DNA of 22,032 bases from DATARH01 sp035309005 (lineage in GTDB: Bacteria; Pseudomonadota; Alphaproteobacteria; ATCC43930; CGMCC-115725): NCBI GenBank assembly GCA_035309005.1, contig DATGFP010000081.1:1-22032 (forward strand). The letters are read 5' to 3'. Shown piece after piece: positions 1 to 10,076 of the stretch. Below the pieces are notes generated by a model. The model searched no databases. It was not told where the DNA came from and saw nothing but the letters and a program-made list of their open reading frames with translations. Numbering within the stretch: the stretch's first letter is position 1; each line of letters starts with the position of its first letter. Position numbers and translations under genes: made by a program.

Positions 1-224
1 GCGACATGGTCGAGCGCCGCCTGTCCCATCGGTGCGGCGATGCCGAGCTCGCCCAACGAGCGGGCGAGACGGGTCCAATGCGCCGGGGCCTCGACCAGCC
101 GGCCGCCGCGCACGGCAAATACCTCGTAGACGCCGTCGGCGAACTGGAAGCCGCGGTCCTCGACATGCACCGCCGCCTGGGCGTGCGGCAGGTATTGCCC
201 GGCGACATAGGCGACACGCGACAT
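1..224 (-). CDS. dat: D-amino-acid aminotransferase (class IV PLP aminotransferase), N-terminal fragment
   Basis: The first 74 codons of a gene that leaves the window at its left edge. It starts MSRVAYVAGQYLPHAQA and contains EDRGFQFADGVYEV at about residues 23-36, the hallmark N-terminal block of D-alanine/branched-chain (fold type IV) PLP aminotransferases, which swap amino groups between D-amino acids and 2-oxo acids. The PLP lysine lies beyond the edge and cannot be checked. The ATG at 224 is 14 bp after the ntrX stop, with a GAAGG ribosome binding sequence about 8 bases upstream, so it is probably the last visible gene of the ntrY-ntrX transcript. From family knowledge, a dat gene after ntrX is common in Rhodospirillales, whereas other alphaproteobacteria often have trkA there. 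A branched-chain aminotransferase or ADC lyase is possible but fits the N-terminus less well. Confidence 0.85.
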   Translation of the reverse strand, partial: MSRVAYVAGQYLPHAQAAVHVEDRGFQFADGVYEVFAVRGGRLVEAPAHWTRLARSLGELGIAAPMGQAALDHV

Positions 225-238
225 CCGTCAGCCTTCAC

Positions 239-1631
<1,393 letters not shown>

Positions 1632-1642
<11 letters not shown>

Positions 1643-3872
1643 GGTCGACCGGGTTCAACTCCGCCGCCACCGCGGTTGACGCAAGGCGGCTTTCGGCATG
1701 GGCTTCGCCGGTGAACAGCAGCCGCACCTGCGCGCCACCCTGCTCCCGATCCGTCAGCACCAGTTCGCCATGATGATCTTCCATGATCTTCTTGACGATG
1801 GCGAGGCCCAACCCGGTGCCCTTGGTGCGCGTCGTGACGTAGGGCTCGGTGAGCCGCTGGCGATCGTGCTGCGGCAAGCCCTTGCCGTTGTCCTCGACGC
1901 TGATCGCGACATGCGGCGCCGCCTCGACCCGCACGCTGATCCGGCCCGGCGGGCTCGGGCCGCTCTCGACGATTCGCGCCTCGATCGATTCAATCGCATT
2001 CTTGATCAGATTGATCAGCGCCTGGCCGATCAGACGCGCGTCGCAGTGCAATGGCACCGGCCGGGCGGCAAAGCGGGCCTCGATGGTGATTTTCGGATGC
2101 GCCGTGCGCTCGAGAAAGACCGCCTGCTCGACGATCGTCGTCAGATCCTCCGGCTTCAGCACCGGCGCCGGCATGCGGGCGAACGCCGAGAATTCGTCGA
2201 CCATCCGCCCGATATCCTCGACATGGCGGATGATCGTATCGGTGCAGATCTTGAAAATTTCCGGATCTTTCTTGATGTCCTTGAGGTATTTGCGGCGCAG
2301 CCGCTCGGCCGAGAGCTGGATCGGGGTCAGCGGGTTCTTGATCTCGTGCGCGATGCGCCGGGCGATGTCGGCCCAGGCGGCCTTGCGCTGCGCCGACAAG
2401 AGTTCGGTGATGTCGTCGAAGGTCACGACGAACCCGCTGATCTCGCCGTTGTCGCGCTCCGCGGCGATGCGCACCAACAGCGTGCGCATGCTCTTGTCCC
2501 CGGCGATCTGCACCTGCGCCTGCGCCAGCCGGTCGGGGCGCAGCGCCGCCTCCTCGAGGAGCGCGGCCATCGCCGGCTCGACCTCGGCGAGGTCATCGCC
2601 GATCAACCGGTCGAGGTCGACCCCCAAAAGGGCCGAGGCCGTACGGTTCGGCAGGTAGATCCGGCCGCCGCGGTCGAGGCCGATGACCCCGGCCGACACC
2701 CCGGTCAGCACCGTCTCGGTGAAGCGTCGCCGCTCGTCGAGCTGGCGGTTGGCCTCGATCAACTCCTGCTGCTGGCTCTGGATCTGATAGGTCATGCGGT
2801 TGAAGGCGCGGCTCAAGGAGACGAGTTCGTCGTCCTTGTCGCCCTCGGGGACGCGCGCCGAGAGATCGCCGGCGCGGACCTGCTCGGCGGCGCCGACCAG
2901 CCGGCTGATCGGATCGGCAAGCTGGGCCGCGAAATGGATGCCGATCGCGATCGCCGCGGCCAGAAACAGCATCGCGACAACGATGTAGATCACCGCGAAG
3001 GTGATCTGGAATTGCGAGCGGCGCCCTTCAAGTTGCTCGTACTGCGCCGCCGCGAGATGCGTCTCGTCGCGGTGGGCCAGCACTTTCGGCTCGATGAACC
3101 GCCCGATATAGAGGTAGAGGTTGCTGAACTCGTCGAGCCGCACCAGCGCGCGCACCCGCTCGTCCTTGTCGTCGGTCATGATGACGACTTCACCCTGCGC
3201 GGCGCGGCGCAAGGCGTCCTGGCTGACATCCTCGAAGCCCAGCGCGAAAACCAGCCCGGTGCGCGCCAGCATTGTTCCCTTCTGGTCGAGCACGGCAGCT
3301 TCGGTCAGGCCGCGCGCCGCGGCCTGCGCGGCCAGCATCGGCGCCAGATAACTCGGGTTGATCTGCAGCGAGGGGGCGTCGCGGTTGAGATCGGTCGCCA
3401 TCGCCAGCGCGTCGGCGCGGATCGCCTGCTGGTGCTCCTTGACGTAGGCGTCGGCGACCGCGACCGATTCGGTGATCGCGGTGCGCACCTTGTCGCTGAA
3501 CCAGGCTTCGATGCCGAAGCTGAAAAAGAGATAGGAGAAAACCGCGACAATGATGGTCGGCAGCACCGCGATCAGGCCGAACAGCCCAACCAGGCGGACC
3601 TGCAGCCGCGAGCCGGCGAGGCCGCGCCGCCGCCGCGCCCACACCTCGAACAGCCGCTTGGCGACCACCGCCGCCAGGATCAAGAGCAGCGCCAGATCGA
3701 GATTGAGCAGCGTCAGCACGACGGTGGGGCGCGGGCCGAACGGCGGTGCACCCGTTAGCGCCAGGTAGGTCGCAATCCCCGACGCCAGCGCGGCGATCGC
3801 GAGCCCGACCACGGTTTGCCGCCACAAGCCGACCCCGCTGACCCAACGGGGCAGCCGCTGCGCCAGGCTCAT
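1632..3872 (-). CDS. ntrY: Membrane sensor histidine kinase NtrY
   Basis: A 746-residue sensor kinase. Three hydrophobic segments at about 17-38, 50-72 and 92-118 and a fourth at about 290-315 frame a periplasmic sensor region (about 120-288). A HAMP linker (about 312-366) and a PAS domain (about 383-490) follow. The kinase core has the phosphorylated His in the H-box IAHEIKNPLTPIQ (H509), N-box NLIKN (621-625), DNGKG (661-665) and GTGLGL (685-690). This order is that of alphaproteobacterial NtrY, the partner of NtrX. The ATG at 3872 has AGGA seven bases upstream. A 119-bp gap separates it from ntrC, so it may have its own promoter as well as read-through from dusB-ntrBC. No part looks truncated. 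Confidence 0.96.
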
Positions 3873-3896
3873 CGACCAGTCCTAACCGAGCTTGCC

Positions 3897-3914
3897 GCCG
3901 AAAGAGGTTTCGGC
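3897..3914 (-). other. Short hairpin in the ntrY upstream region
   Basis: In the 119-bp ntrC-ntrY gap the minus strand reads GCCGAAA, CCTC, TTTCGGC: a perfect 7-bp stem with a 4-base loop, 24 bases before the ntrY start. It has no T run, so it is not a typical terminator. It could be an mRNA leader structure or an operator. I saw no convincing -35/-10 pair in the rest of this gap. Confidence 0.4.
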
Positions 3915-3991
3915 AACTGGTCACTCCCCCGAAATTTTCCGCCACCGGCGGTACGGCCTCATCGTGAGGCGCGCACCCGAGCGCAGCGCGG

Positions 3992-5433
<1,442 letters not shown>

Positions 5434-5434
<1 letters not shown>

Positions 5435-6618
5435 CAATCGATACCGCTTTGCACGACCTCCGGCGGTGTAACGCCCCCTGGCGTAACGATCCCTGGCGTA
5501 ACGATTGGCAGGAACACCCGGAACACGGTACGCCGGGGTTGGCTGTCAAACTCGATGACGCCGCCGTGGTCGCCAATCACCTTGGCGACCAGTGCAAGAC
5601 CAAGGCCAGTTCCGTTGCGCTTGGTCGTCACGAACGGATCAAAGAGATGCGCCTTTAGGTCATCCGGAATACCGCCTCCGTTATCGGCGACCGCCACCAT
5701 CAGCGGCAGATGCTGCCGGCCGTCGCCGCCCGGCGTACTCAGCCGCAGCCCGTGGCGATAGGCGGTCGTCAGCACGATCTCGCCACCGGCGGCCGGCGCC
5801 GCCTCGGCCGCGTTCTTGACGAGGTTGAGAAAGACCTGCAGCAAGAGGTCGCGATCGGCCCGCAGCGAGGGCAGCGAGGGGTCGTATTCCTCGTTGATCC
5901 GGACATGCCGGGCAAAGCCCGATTGCGCGATCTTGCGCACCCGGTCGAGCACCTCGTGGATGTTGATTTCGTCGCGGATTACCGGGCTGTGTTCGGAAAA
6001 GGCTTCCATCCGGTCGACCAGCGCGACGATGCGGTCGGTCTCGTCGCAGATCAGCTGGGTCAGCTCCCTCCCGGCTGCGTCGGCGTCCTGCTCCAAGAGC
6101 TGCGCCGCGCCGCGGATGCCCGACAGCGGGTTCTTGACCTCGTGCGCCAGCATCGCCGCCATCGCGGTCACCGAGCGGGCGGCGTTGCGGTGGGTCAGCT
6201 GGCGATCCATTTTGTCAGCCATCGAGCGCTCGTGCAGCGTCAGCACCAGGAGGTCAGCCCCCTCCCCAGCCGCCGCGCCCTGGATCGTCACCGAACGGGG
6301 CGGCAAACGCGGCCCCTCGAGCAAGACATCGTATTCGGCGATCGATCCGCCGCTGCGCCACACCGCCTCGGCGAGCGCGAAGAGCGGGCTTTGCGGCACG
6401 ATGAATTCGCCGAGCGGGTGGCCGTTGAGCGCGGCGGCGCCGGCGCCGAAGAACTGCTCGGCCGCAGGGTTGACAAAGCGCACCACGCCGGCGCGATCGA
6501 GCGCGATGACCGCGTTGGGCAGCGCCGCCATCAGCGTCCCCAACAGCGCCGCGGCGTCGGGCAGTGCCGCCGGGCGCGGCGAGGCAGCGGCGCGGCCGCG
6601 GCGCAGCGAGCCGAGCAT
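5434..6618 (-). CDS. ntrB: Nitrogen regulation sensor kinase/phosphatase NtrB (GlnL)
   Basis: A 394-residue soluble histidine kinase that phosphorylates or dephosphorylates NtrC; PII proteins are its known partners in the family. A PAS domain (about 28-135, containing NAVIALDRAGVVRFVNPAA) is followed by the H-box MLAHEVKNPLSGIRGAAQLL (H159), an N-box with N269, DNGGG (312-316) and GTGLGL (336-341). No membrane segment is visible. The start ATG shares one base with the dusB stop and the stop shares one base with the ntrC start, so dusB-ntrB-ntrC is a tight operon. The last 20 or so residues (VTPGIVTPGGVTPP and onward) lie beyond the normal kinase fold and come from a short DNA tandem repeat, described separately. 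Confidence 0.96.
5468..5512. repeat. 15-bp tandem repeat at the 3' end of ntrB
   Basis: Three consecutive 15-base units on the plus strand start with GTAACG: GTAACGCCCCCTGGC (5468-5482), GTAACGATCCCTGGC (5483-5497) and a diverged third, GTAACGATTGGCAGG (5498-5512). Fifteen bases equal five codons, so copy changes keep the ntrB frame and only lengthen or shorten a VTPG-type tail on the protein. Confidence 0.85.
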
Positions 6619-7604
6619 CAGGCAGCCTCGCGCTCGATCAGCGGCTCATAAAAGGCGCGCAACAACGCCTTGACGCGCGGCACCGCGTCGGTCTGATTGA
6701 CCGCGGCGCGGAATTCGGCCGATCCCGGCAGCCCCTTCGAATACCAGGCGAGGTGCTTGCGCGCGATGCGCAGGCCGAAAATGCTGCCGTAATGGCTCAG
6801 CATCGCGTCGTAATGCGCGAGAATCATAGCGTATTGCGCCAAGAGCGGCGGATCCGGCAAGCGCCGCCGGTGGCGCAGCCAACCGATGACCTGCGCGATG
6901 AACCACGGTCGGCCATAGCAGCCGCGCCCGACCATCACGCCGTCGGCGCCGGATTGGGCAAGCGCCCGGTCGGCGTCCTCGAGGCTGGTGATGTCGCCGT
7001 TGGCGATGACCGGGATATTGACCGCTTCCTTGACCTCGCTGATGAAGCGCCAATCGGCGCTGCCGGCATAGAACTGGCAGCGTGTGCGGCCATGCACCGT
7101 GACCATGCGGATGCCGCAGCCTTCGGCGATCCGCGCCAGCTGCGGCGCGTTGCGGTGCTGGTCGTCCCAGCCGGTGCGCATCTTCAGCGTCACCGGCACG
7201 TCGACCGCCTTGACCGTCGCCTCCAGGATGCGCGCGGCGTGCAATTCGTCGCGCATCAGCGCCGAGCCGGCATGGCCGCCCACCACCTTCTTGACCGGAC
7301 AGCCGAAATTGATGTCGATCAGGGTTGCCCCGCGATCGGCGTTGAGTTTCGCCGCCTTGGCCATGATGCGCGGCTCGCAGCCGGCGAGCTGGACCGCCAT
7401 CGGCTGCTCCTCGGGGCAGCTCTGCGCCATCGTCAGCGACTGGCGTGTCTCGCGGATCGCCGCCTGGCTCGCGATCATCTCGGAAACGACGAGCGCGGCG
7501 CCCTGCTCTTTCACGATGCGGCGGAACGGCAGGTCGCTCACCCCGGACATCGGCGCCAGGATGACCGGATCGTCGAGTACGATGGAATCGAGGCGAATGC
7601 TCAC
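6618..7604 (-). CDS. dusB: tRNA-dihydrouridine synthase DusB (NifR3)
   Basis: A 328-residue FMN enzyme that reduces uridines in the tRNA D-loop. It shows the phosphate/FMN-binding start LAPMSGVSDLPFR (16-28), the catalytic-cysteine block DINFGCPVKKVVGG (97-110, C102), KMRTGWD, VTVHGRTR and the FMN phosphate region IANGDITSLEDA with GVMVGRGCYGRPW. The start is a GTG at 7604; no in-frame ATG or clear ribosome binding sequence lies upstream. Placement directly ahead of ntrBC as the first gene of the operon is the classic alphaproteobacterial nifR3-ntrB-ntrC arrangement. A strong promoter candidate lies about 40-70 bp upstream. Confidence 0.96.
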   Translation of the reverse strand: MSIRLDSIVLDDPVILAPMSGVSDLPFRRIVKEQGAALVVSEMIASQAAIRETRQSLTMAQSCPEEQPMAVQLAGCEPRIMAKAAKLNADRGATLIDINFGCPVKKVVGGHAGSALMRDELHAARILEATVKAVDVPVTLKMRTGWDDQHRNAPQLARIAEGCGIRMVTVHGRTRCQFYAGSADWRFISEVKEAVNIPVIANGDITSLEDADRALAQSGADGVMVGRGCYGRPWFIAQVIGWLRHRRRLPDPPLLAQYAMILAHYDAMLSHYGSIFGLRIARKHLAWYSKGLPGSAEFRAAVNQTDAVPRVKALLRAFYEPLIEREAA

Positions 7605-7644
7605 GGATTAATCATATTACAAAAGTGCCCAATAATTAGGCATC

Positions 7645-7673
7645 ATCATACCGTCTCTCGTGTTGCAGTGCAA
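7645..7673 (-). promoter_or_regulatory. Sigma70-type promoter for dusB-ntrB-ntrC
   Basis: On the minus strand, TTGCAC (7673-7668), a 17-base spacer and TATGAT (7650-7645) match the -35 and -10 consensus (5 of 6 each by eye: TTGCAC against TTGACA has four exact positions plus a transposed CA, TATGAT against TATAAT has five). Transcription would begin near 7638 and leave a leader of about 34 bases before the GTG start. The surrounding DNA is noticeably AT-richer than the genes. Confidence 0.65.
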
Positions 7674-7680
7674 TATCGCA
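7664..7680. promoter_or_regulatory. Possible NtrC operator (TGC-N11-GCA) over the dusB -35 box
   Basis: TGCAGTGCAATATCGCA has the outer TGC-N11-GCA spacing of the NtrC consensus (TGCAC-N7-GTGCA type), with inner positions only partly matching. It covers the -35 box of the dusB promoter, where a bound regulator would block polymerase. A perfect 5+1+5 palindrome, TTGCAGTGCAA (7663-7673), overlaps it and could be a different operator. Confidence 0.3.
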
Positions 7681-7695
7681 CGGTCGGCCTTCCGG

Positions 7696-7724
7696 CTGGC
7701 ATGCCCCCGGCTCTCCGGTTTAGT
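7696..7724 (+). promoter_or_regulatory. Weak promoter candidate for ispDF
   Basis: CTGGCA (7696-7701), a 17-base spacer and TTTAGT (7719-7724) each match the sigma70 consensus at four of six positions. The start of transcription would then fall within about 2-3 bases of the ispDF ATG, implying a leaderless or nearly leaderless message, which agrees with the lack of a Shine-Dalgarno sequence there. Confidence 0.25.
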
Positions 7725-7732
7725 TTAGCGCA

Positions 7733-8899
7733 ATGAGCGGGACTTACGCTGTGATTGTCGCCGCCGGGCGCGGCACGCGGTTTGGCGGCGCGTTGCCGAA
7801 GCAATATCTGCCGCTCGGCGACGACACCGTGTTGCGCCATGCGGTAGGCGCGTTCGCCCTCCATCCGCGGATCGCCGGCGTGCAGGTCGTGATCCGCGAG
7901 GAGGACCGCGCGGCGTGCGAGGCGGCGCTCGGCGGTCTGGCGATCCTGCCGCCAGTGCCGGGCGGCGCCGAGCGCCAGGATTCGGTCCGGCTCGGGCTCG
8001 AGGCCCTGGCACCCCGCGCGCCGGCGCGGGTGCTGATCCACGACGGCGCGCGTCCGTTCCCGGACGCGGCGCTGATCGGACGGGTCGTCACGGCGCTCGA
8101 CCGGGCGCCGGCCGCGATCCCGGCCCTGCCGCTCGGCGACACGATCAAGCGGGTCGAGGACGGGGTAGTCCGCGACACCGTCGACCGCACCCAATTGTGG
8201 CGGGCGCAGACCCCGCAAGGCTTCCATTTTGCGGCCATTCTGGCGGCGCATCGGGCGGCGCGCGGGCGCGCGCTGACCGACGATGCCGCGATCGCCGAGG
8301 CGGCCGGCATAGCCCCGATAGTCGTCGCGGGCAGTGAGGACAATCTCAAGGTGACGACAGCGCACGACCTCGCCGCGGCGGAGCGGCTGATCGCCGCCAG
8401 GCTCGGCGACATCCGGGTCGGCCAGGGGTTCGACGTGCATGCATTTGGCCCCGGCAACCAGCCGGGCGCCCATGTCGTGCTGTGCGGCGTCGAGATCGCG
8501 CACGATTCAGCGCTCGTCGGGCACTCCGACGCCGATGTCGGGCTGCATGCGCTGACCGACGCGCTGCTCGGCGCGATCGGCGCCGGCGATATCGGCCTTC
8601 ATTTCCCGCCCAGCGACCCGCAATGGCGCGGCGCGGCGTCGGACGCTTTCCTGCGCCACGCCGCGACGCTGGTGCGCGAACAAGGCGGCGCGATCGCCGC
8701 GGTCGACGTCACGATCGTCTGCGAGCGCCCGAAGGTCGGTCCCCACCGAGCGGCGATGGTCGAGCGCGTCGCCGCGATCCTCGGCATCGCGGCAACGCGG
8801 GTCAGCGTCAAGGCGACGACAACCGACCGGCTCGGCTTTACCGGCCGCGGCGAAGGCATCGCCGCACAGGCGATCGCCACCGTCCGCCTGCCGCTATAG
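7733..8899 (+). CDS. ispDF: Bifunctional IspD/IspF isoprenoid biosynthesis enzyme
   Basis: A 388-residue fusion of two MEP-pathway enzymes. Residues about 1-225 are IspD (MEP cytidylyltransferase), with the CTP-binding loop VAAGRGTRFGGALPKQY (9-25), LIHDGARPF and the late motif SEDNLKVTTAHDL. Residues about 228-388 are IspF (MECDP synthase), beginning IRVGQGFDVHAFGPG, with zinc ligands D234, H236 and H272 and the motifs GHSDADVGLHALTDALLGA and KATTTDRLGFTGRGEGIAAQA. The fusion skips over IspE, which acts between the two steps, and is typical of alphaproteobacteria. The ATG at 7733 has no clear ribosome binding sequence. It is divergent from dusB and heads the plus-strand group ispDF-pgpA-cinA. 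Confidence 0.97.
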   Translation: MSGTYAVIVAAGRGTRFGGALPKQYLPLGDDTVLRHAVGAFALHPRIAGVQVVIREEDRAACEAALGGLAILPPVPGGAERQDSVRLGLEALAPRAPARVLIHDGARPFPDAALIGRVVTALDRAPAAIPALPLGDTIKRVEDGVVRDTVDRTQLWRAQTPQGFHFAAILAAHRAARGRALTDDAAIAEAAGIAPIVVAGSEDNLKVTTAHDLAAAERLIAARLGDIRVGQGFDVHAFGPGNQPGAHVVLCGVEIAHDSALVGHSDADVGLHALTDALLGAIGAGDIGLHFPPSDPQWRGAASDAFLRHAATLVREQGGAIAAVDVTIVCERPKVGPHRAAMVERVAAILGIAATRVSVKATTTDRLGFTGRGEGIAAQAIATVRLPL

Positions 8900-8940
8900 G
8901 CATGATCCGATATCCCTCAATCAGATTTCTCAACCAAAAA

Positions 8941-9024
8941 CCGTCTTCCCGGCGCAGGCCGGGATCCATTCGTCGGCTTTCCGAGCGGCTGAAAGATGGA
9001 TCCCGGCCTGCGCCGGGAAGACGG
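8941..9024. repeat. Palindromic element A, ispDF-pgpA gap (perfect 29-bp arms)
   Basis: Arms at 8941-8969 and 8996-9024 are exact reverse complements, separated by 26 bases. Each arm itself folds, because its core CCCGGCGCAGGCCGGG has ends CCCGGC and GCCGGG. The same core with T for C (CCCGGCGTAGGCCGGG) recurs in element G near pyrG, so this is a dispersed family and not a one-off terminator; no T run follows either arm. Confidence 0.92.
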
Positions 9025-9029
9025 CTCTG

Positions 9030-9524
9030 ATGCAGACCCGCGGCCGCCCCGGCCTGCCGCTGCGGCATCCGGCGGCGCTCGTCGCGACATGGTTCGGCGC
9101 CGGTCTCTTGCCGGGGATGCCGGGGACCTGGGCCTCGCTCGCCGCGCTGCCCTGCGCCTGGGCGATCCGCGCCCTCGGCGGAGGGATCGCGTTGGCCGCC
9201 GCCGCCGTACTCGCCTTCGCGCTGGGCTGCTGGGCGGCAGACAGGATCGCGGCGGCGAGCGGCCGCGACGACCCCGGCTTTATCGTCATCGACGAGGTCG
9301 CGGCGCAGTGGCTGGTCCTGCTGGCGGCGCCGCTCGACTGGCGCGCCTACGCCGCCGCCTTCCTCCTGTTCCGCCTCTTCGACATCGCGAAGCCGTGGCC
9401 GATCCGCGTCGTCGAGCGCCAGGTAAAGGGCGGGCTCGGCATCATGCTCGACGACGTCGCTGCGGCGCTTTACGCTCTAGTCCTGCTGCTCGTTGGCGAA
9501 GGAGCCTGCGGTGTTCGACCCTGA
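9030..9524 (+). CDS. pgpA: Phosphatidylglycerophosphatase A
   Basis: A 164-residue inner-membrane lipid phosphatase that turns phosphatidylglycerophosphate into phosphatidylglycerol. It carries the family blocks GAGLLPGMPGTWASLAAL (23-40), DPGFIVIDEVAAQW (81-94), FRLFDIAKPWPIR (114-126) and KGGLGIMLDDVAAALYA (133-149), with hydrophobic stretches at about 51-70, 93-114 and 142-156. The ATG at 9030 lies just six bases past palindromic element A, whose right arm holds GGGAAG (9015-9020), the only plausible ribosome binding sequence. Its end overlaps the cinA start by 14 bp, which suggests coupled translation. Length is normal for the family. Confidence 0.93.
   Translation: MQTRGRPGLPLRHPAALVATWFGAGLLPGMPGTWASLAALPCAWAIRALGGGIALAAAAVLAFALGCWAADRIAAASGRDDPGFIVIDEVAAQWLVLLAAPLDWRAYAAAFLLFRLFDIAKPWPIRVVERQVKGGLGIMLDDVAAALYALVLLLVGEGACGVRP
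9499..9504 (+). promoter_or_regulatory. Ribosome binding site that fixes the cinA start
   Basis: AAGGAG lies six bases before the GTG at 9511. This selects GTG 9511 over the in-frame TTG at 9493, which would place the Shine-Dalgarno sequence inside the coding region. Confidence 0.75.
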
Positions 9525-10005
9525 GACGCTGGCGCTCGCCGAAACGGTTCTCGCCGCCTGCCGGGCGCGCGCCTGGCATGTCGCGACCGCGGAATCGTGC
9601 ACCGGCGGCCTCGTTGCGGCGGCGCTGACTGCGATCGCCGGCTCGTCCGACGTCGTCGAGCGCGGCTTTGTGACCTATTCGAACGAAGCGAAGATGGAGC
9701 TGCTCGGCGTGCCGTCCGAGACGATCGGGGCGCACGGCGCGGTCAGCGCCCAGACCGCCGCCGCGATGGCGCGCGGCGCCGTCGCGCGGGCCGGGGTCGA
9801 TCTCGCGGTATCGATCACCGGGGTCGCCGGGCCGGGCGGCGGCACGCCGCAAAAACCGGTCGGCCTCGTCTATCTCGGCCTCGCCCGCAAGGACGGCGCG
9901 GCCCGCGTCGAGCGCCGCATCTTCCCCGGCGACCGCACGGACATCCGCCGGGCGGCAATGGTCCTCGCCCTCGAATTGCTGGAGAGCGAAGCGGCCTCGG
10001 CCTGA
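9511..10005 (+). CDS. pncC: CinA C-terminal-type nicotinamide-nucleotide amidohydrolase
   Basis: A 164-residue stand-alone CinA-C domain. In the family this enzyme deamidates nicotinamide mononucleotide to nicotinate mononucleotide in pyridine nucleotide recycling. It shows the nucleophile motif TAESCTGGLVAAALT (26-40, S29), the conserved Y56 and K61 in FVTYSNEAK, and the long glycine-rich block SITGVAGPGGGTPQKPVGLV. The N-terminal molybdopterin-binding-like domain found in full-length CinA is absent, as is usual for this locus in alphaproteobacteria. I set the start at GTG 9511 because of the AAGGAG ahead of it. The competence link implied by the cinA name has no support here. Confidence 0.93.
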   Translation: MFDPETLALAETVLAACRARAWHVATAESCTGGLVAAALTAIAGSSDVVERGFVTYSNEAKMELLGVPSETIGAHGAVSAQTAAAMARGAVARAGVDLAVSITGVAGPGGGTPQKPVGLVYLGLARKDGAARVERRIFPGDRTDIRRAAMVLALELLESEAASA

Positions 10006-10041
10006 CGGGCTTTGTCGCGCCGCCGCTTGGGCTTATCATCA

Positions 10042-10064
10042 CGGGCGGGCCGTCACACCGCCCG
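10042..10064 (+). other. Hairpin ahead of the Rieske oxygenase gene
   Basis: CGGGCGG (10042-10048) and CCGCCCG (10058-10064) form a 7-bp stem with a 9-base loop in the 71-bp gap after cinA. No T run follows, and the right arm runs into GGGAG (10064-10068), the ribosome binding sequence of the next gene, so folding could partly hide that site. Confidence 0.4.
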
Positions 10065-10076
10065 GGAGATCGCACG

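Noticed and set aside
1698..3758. A 686-codon open frame on the plus strand opposite ntrY
   Set aside because: It is an antisense shadow of a GC-rich gene: low-complexity Arg/Asp/Gly/His composition, no recognisable domain, and ntrY has clear kinase motifs on the other strand.
3873..3991. A sigma54 promoter ahead of ntrY
   Set aside because: TGGCGGAAAATTTCGG resembles the TGGCAC-N5-TTGC pattern only in its first half; the required GC at the -12 position is absent.
8941..9024. Element A as a Rho-independent terminator for ispDF
   Set aside because: No T run follows either arm, the related element G has the same core at another locus, and pgpA follows at once on the same strand, so a simple terminator reading is not supported.
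9597..10076. A 160-codon N-terminal extension of the Rieske oxygenase
   Set aside because: It overlaps cinA in another frame, is Arg-rich and low in complexity, and a good ribosome binding site precedes ATG 10077, where the family-typical start begins.
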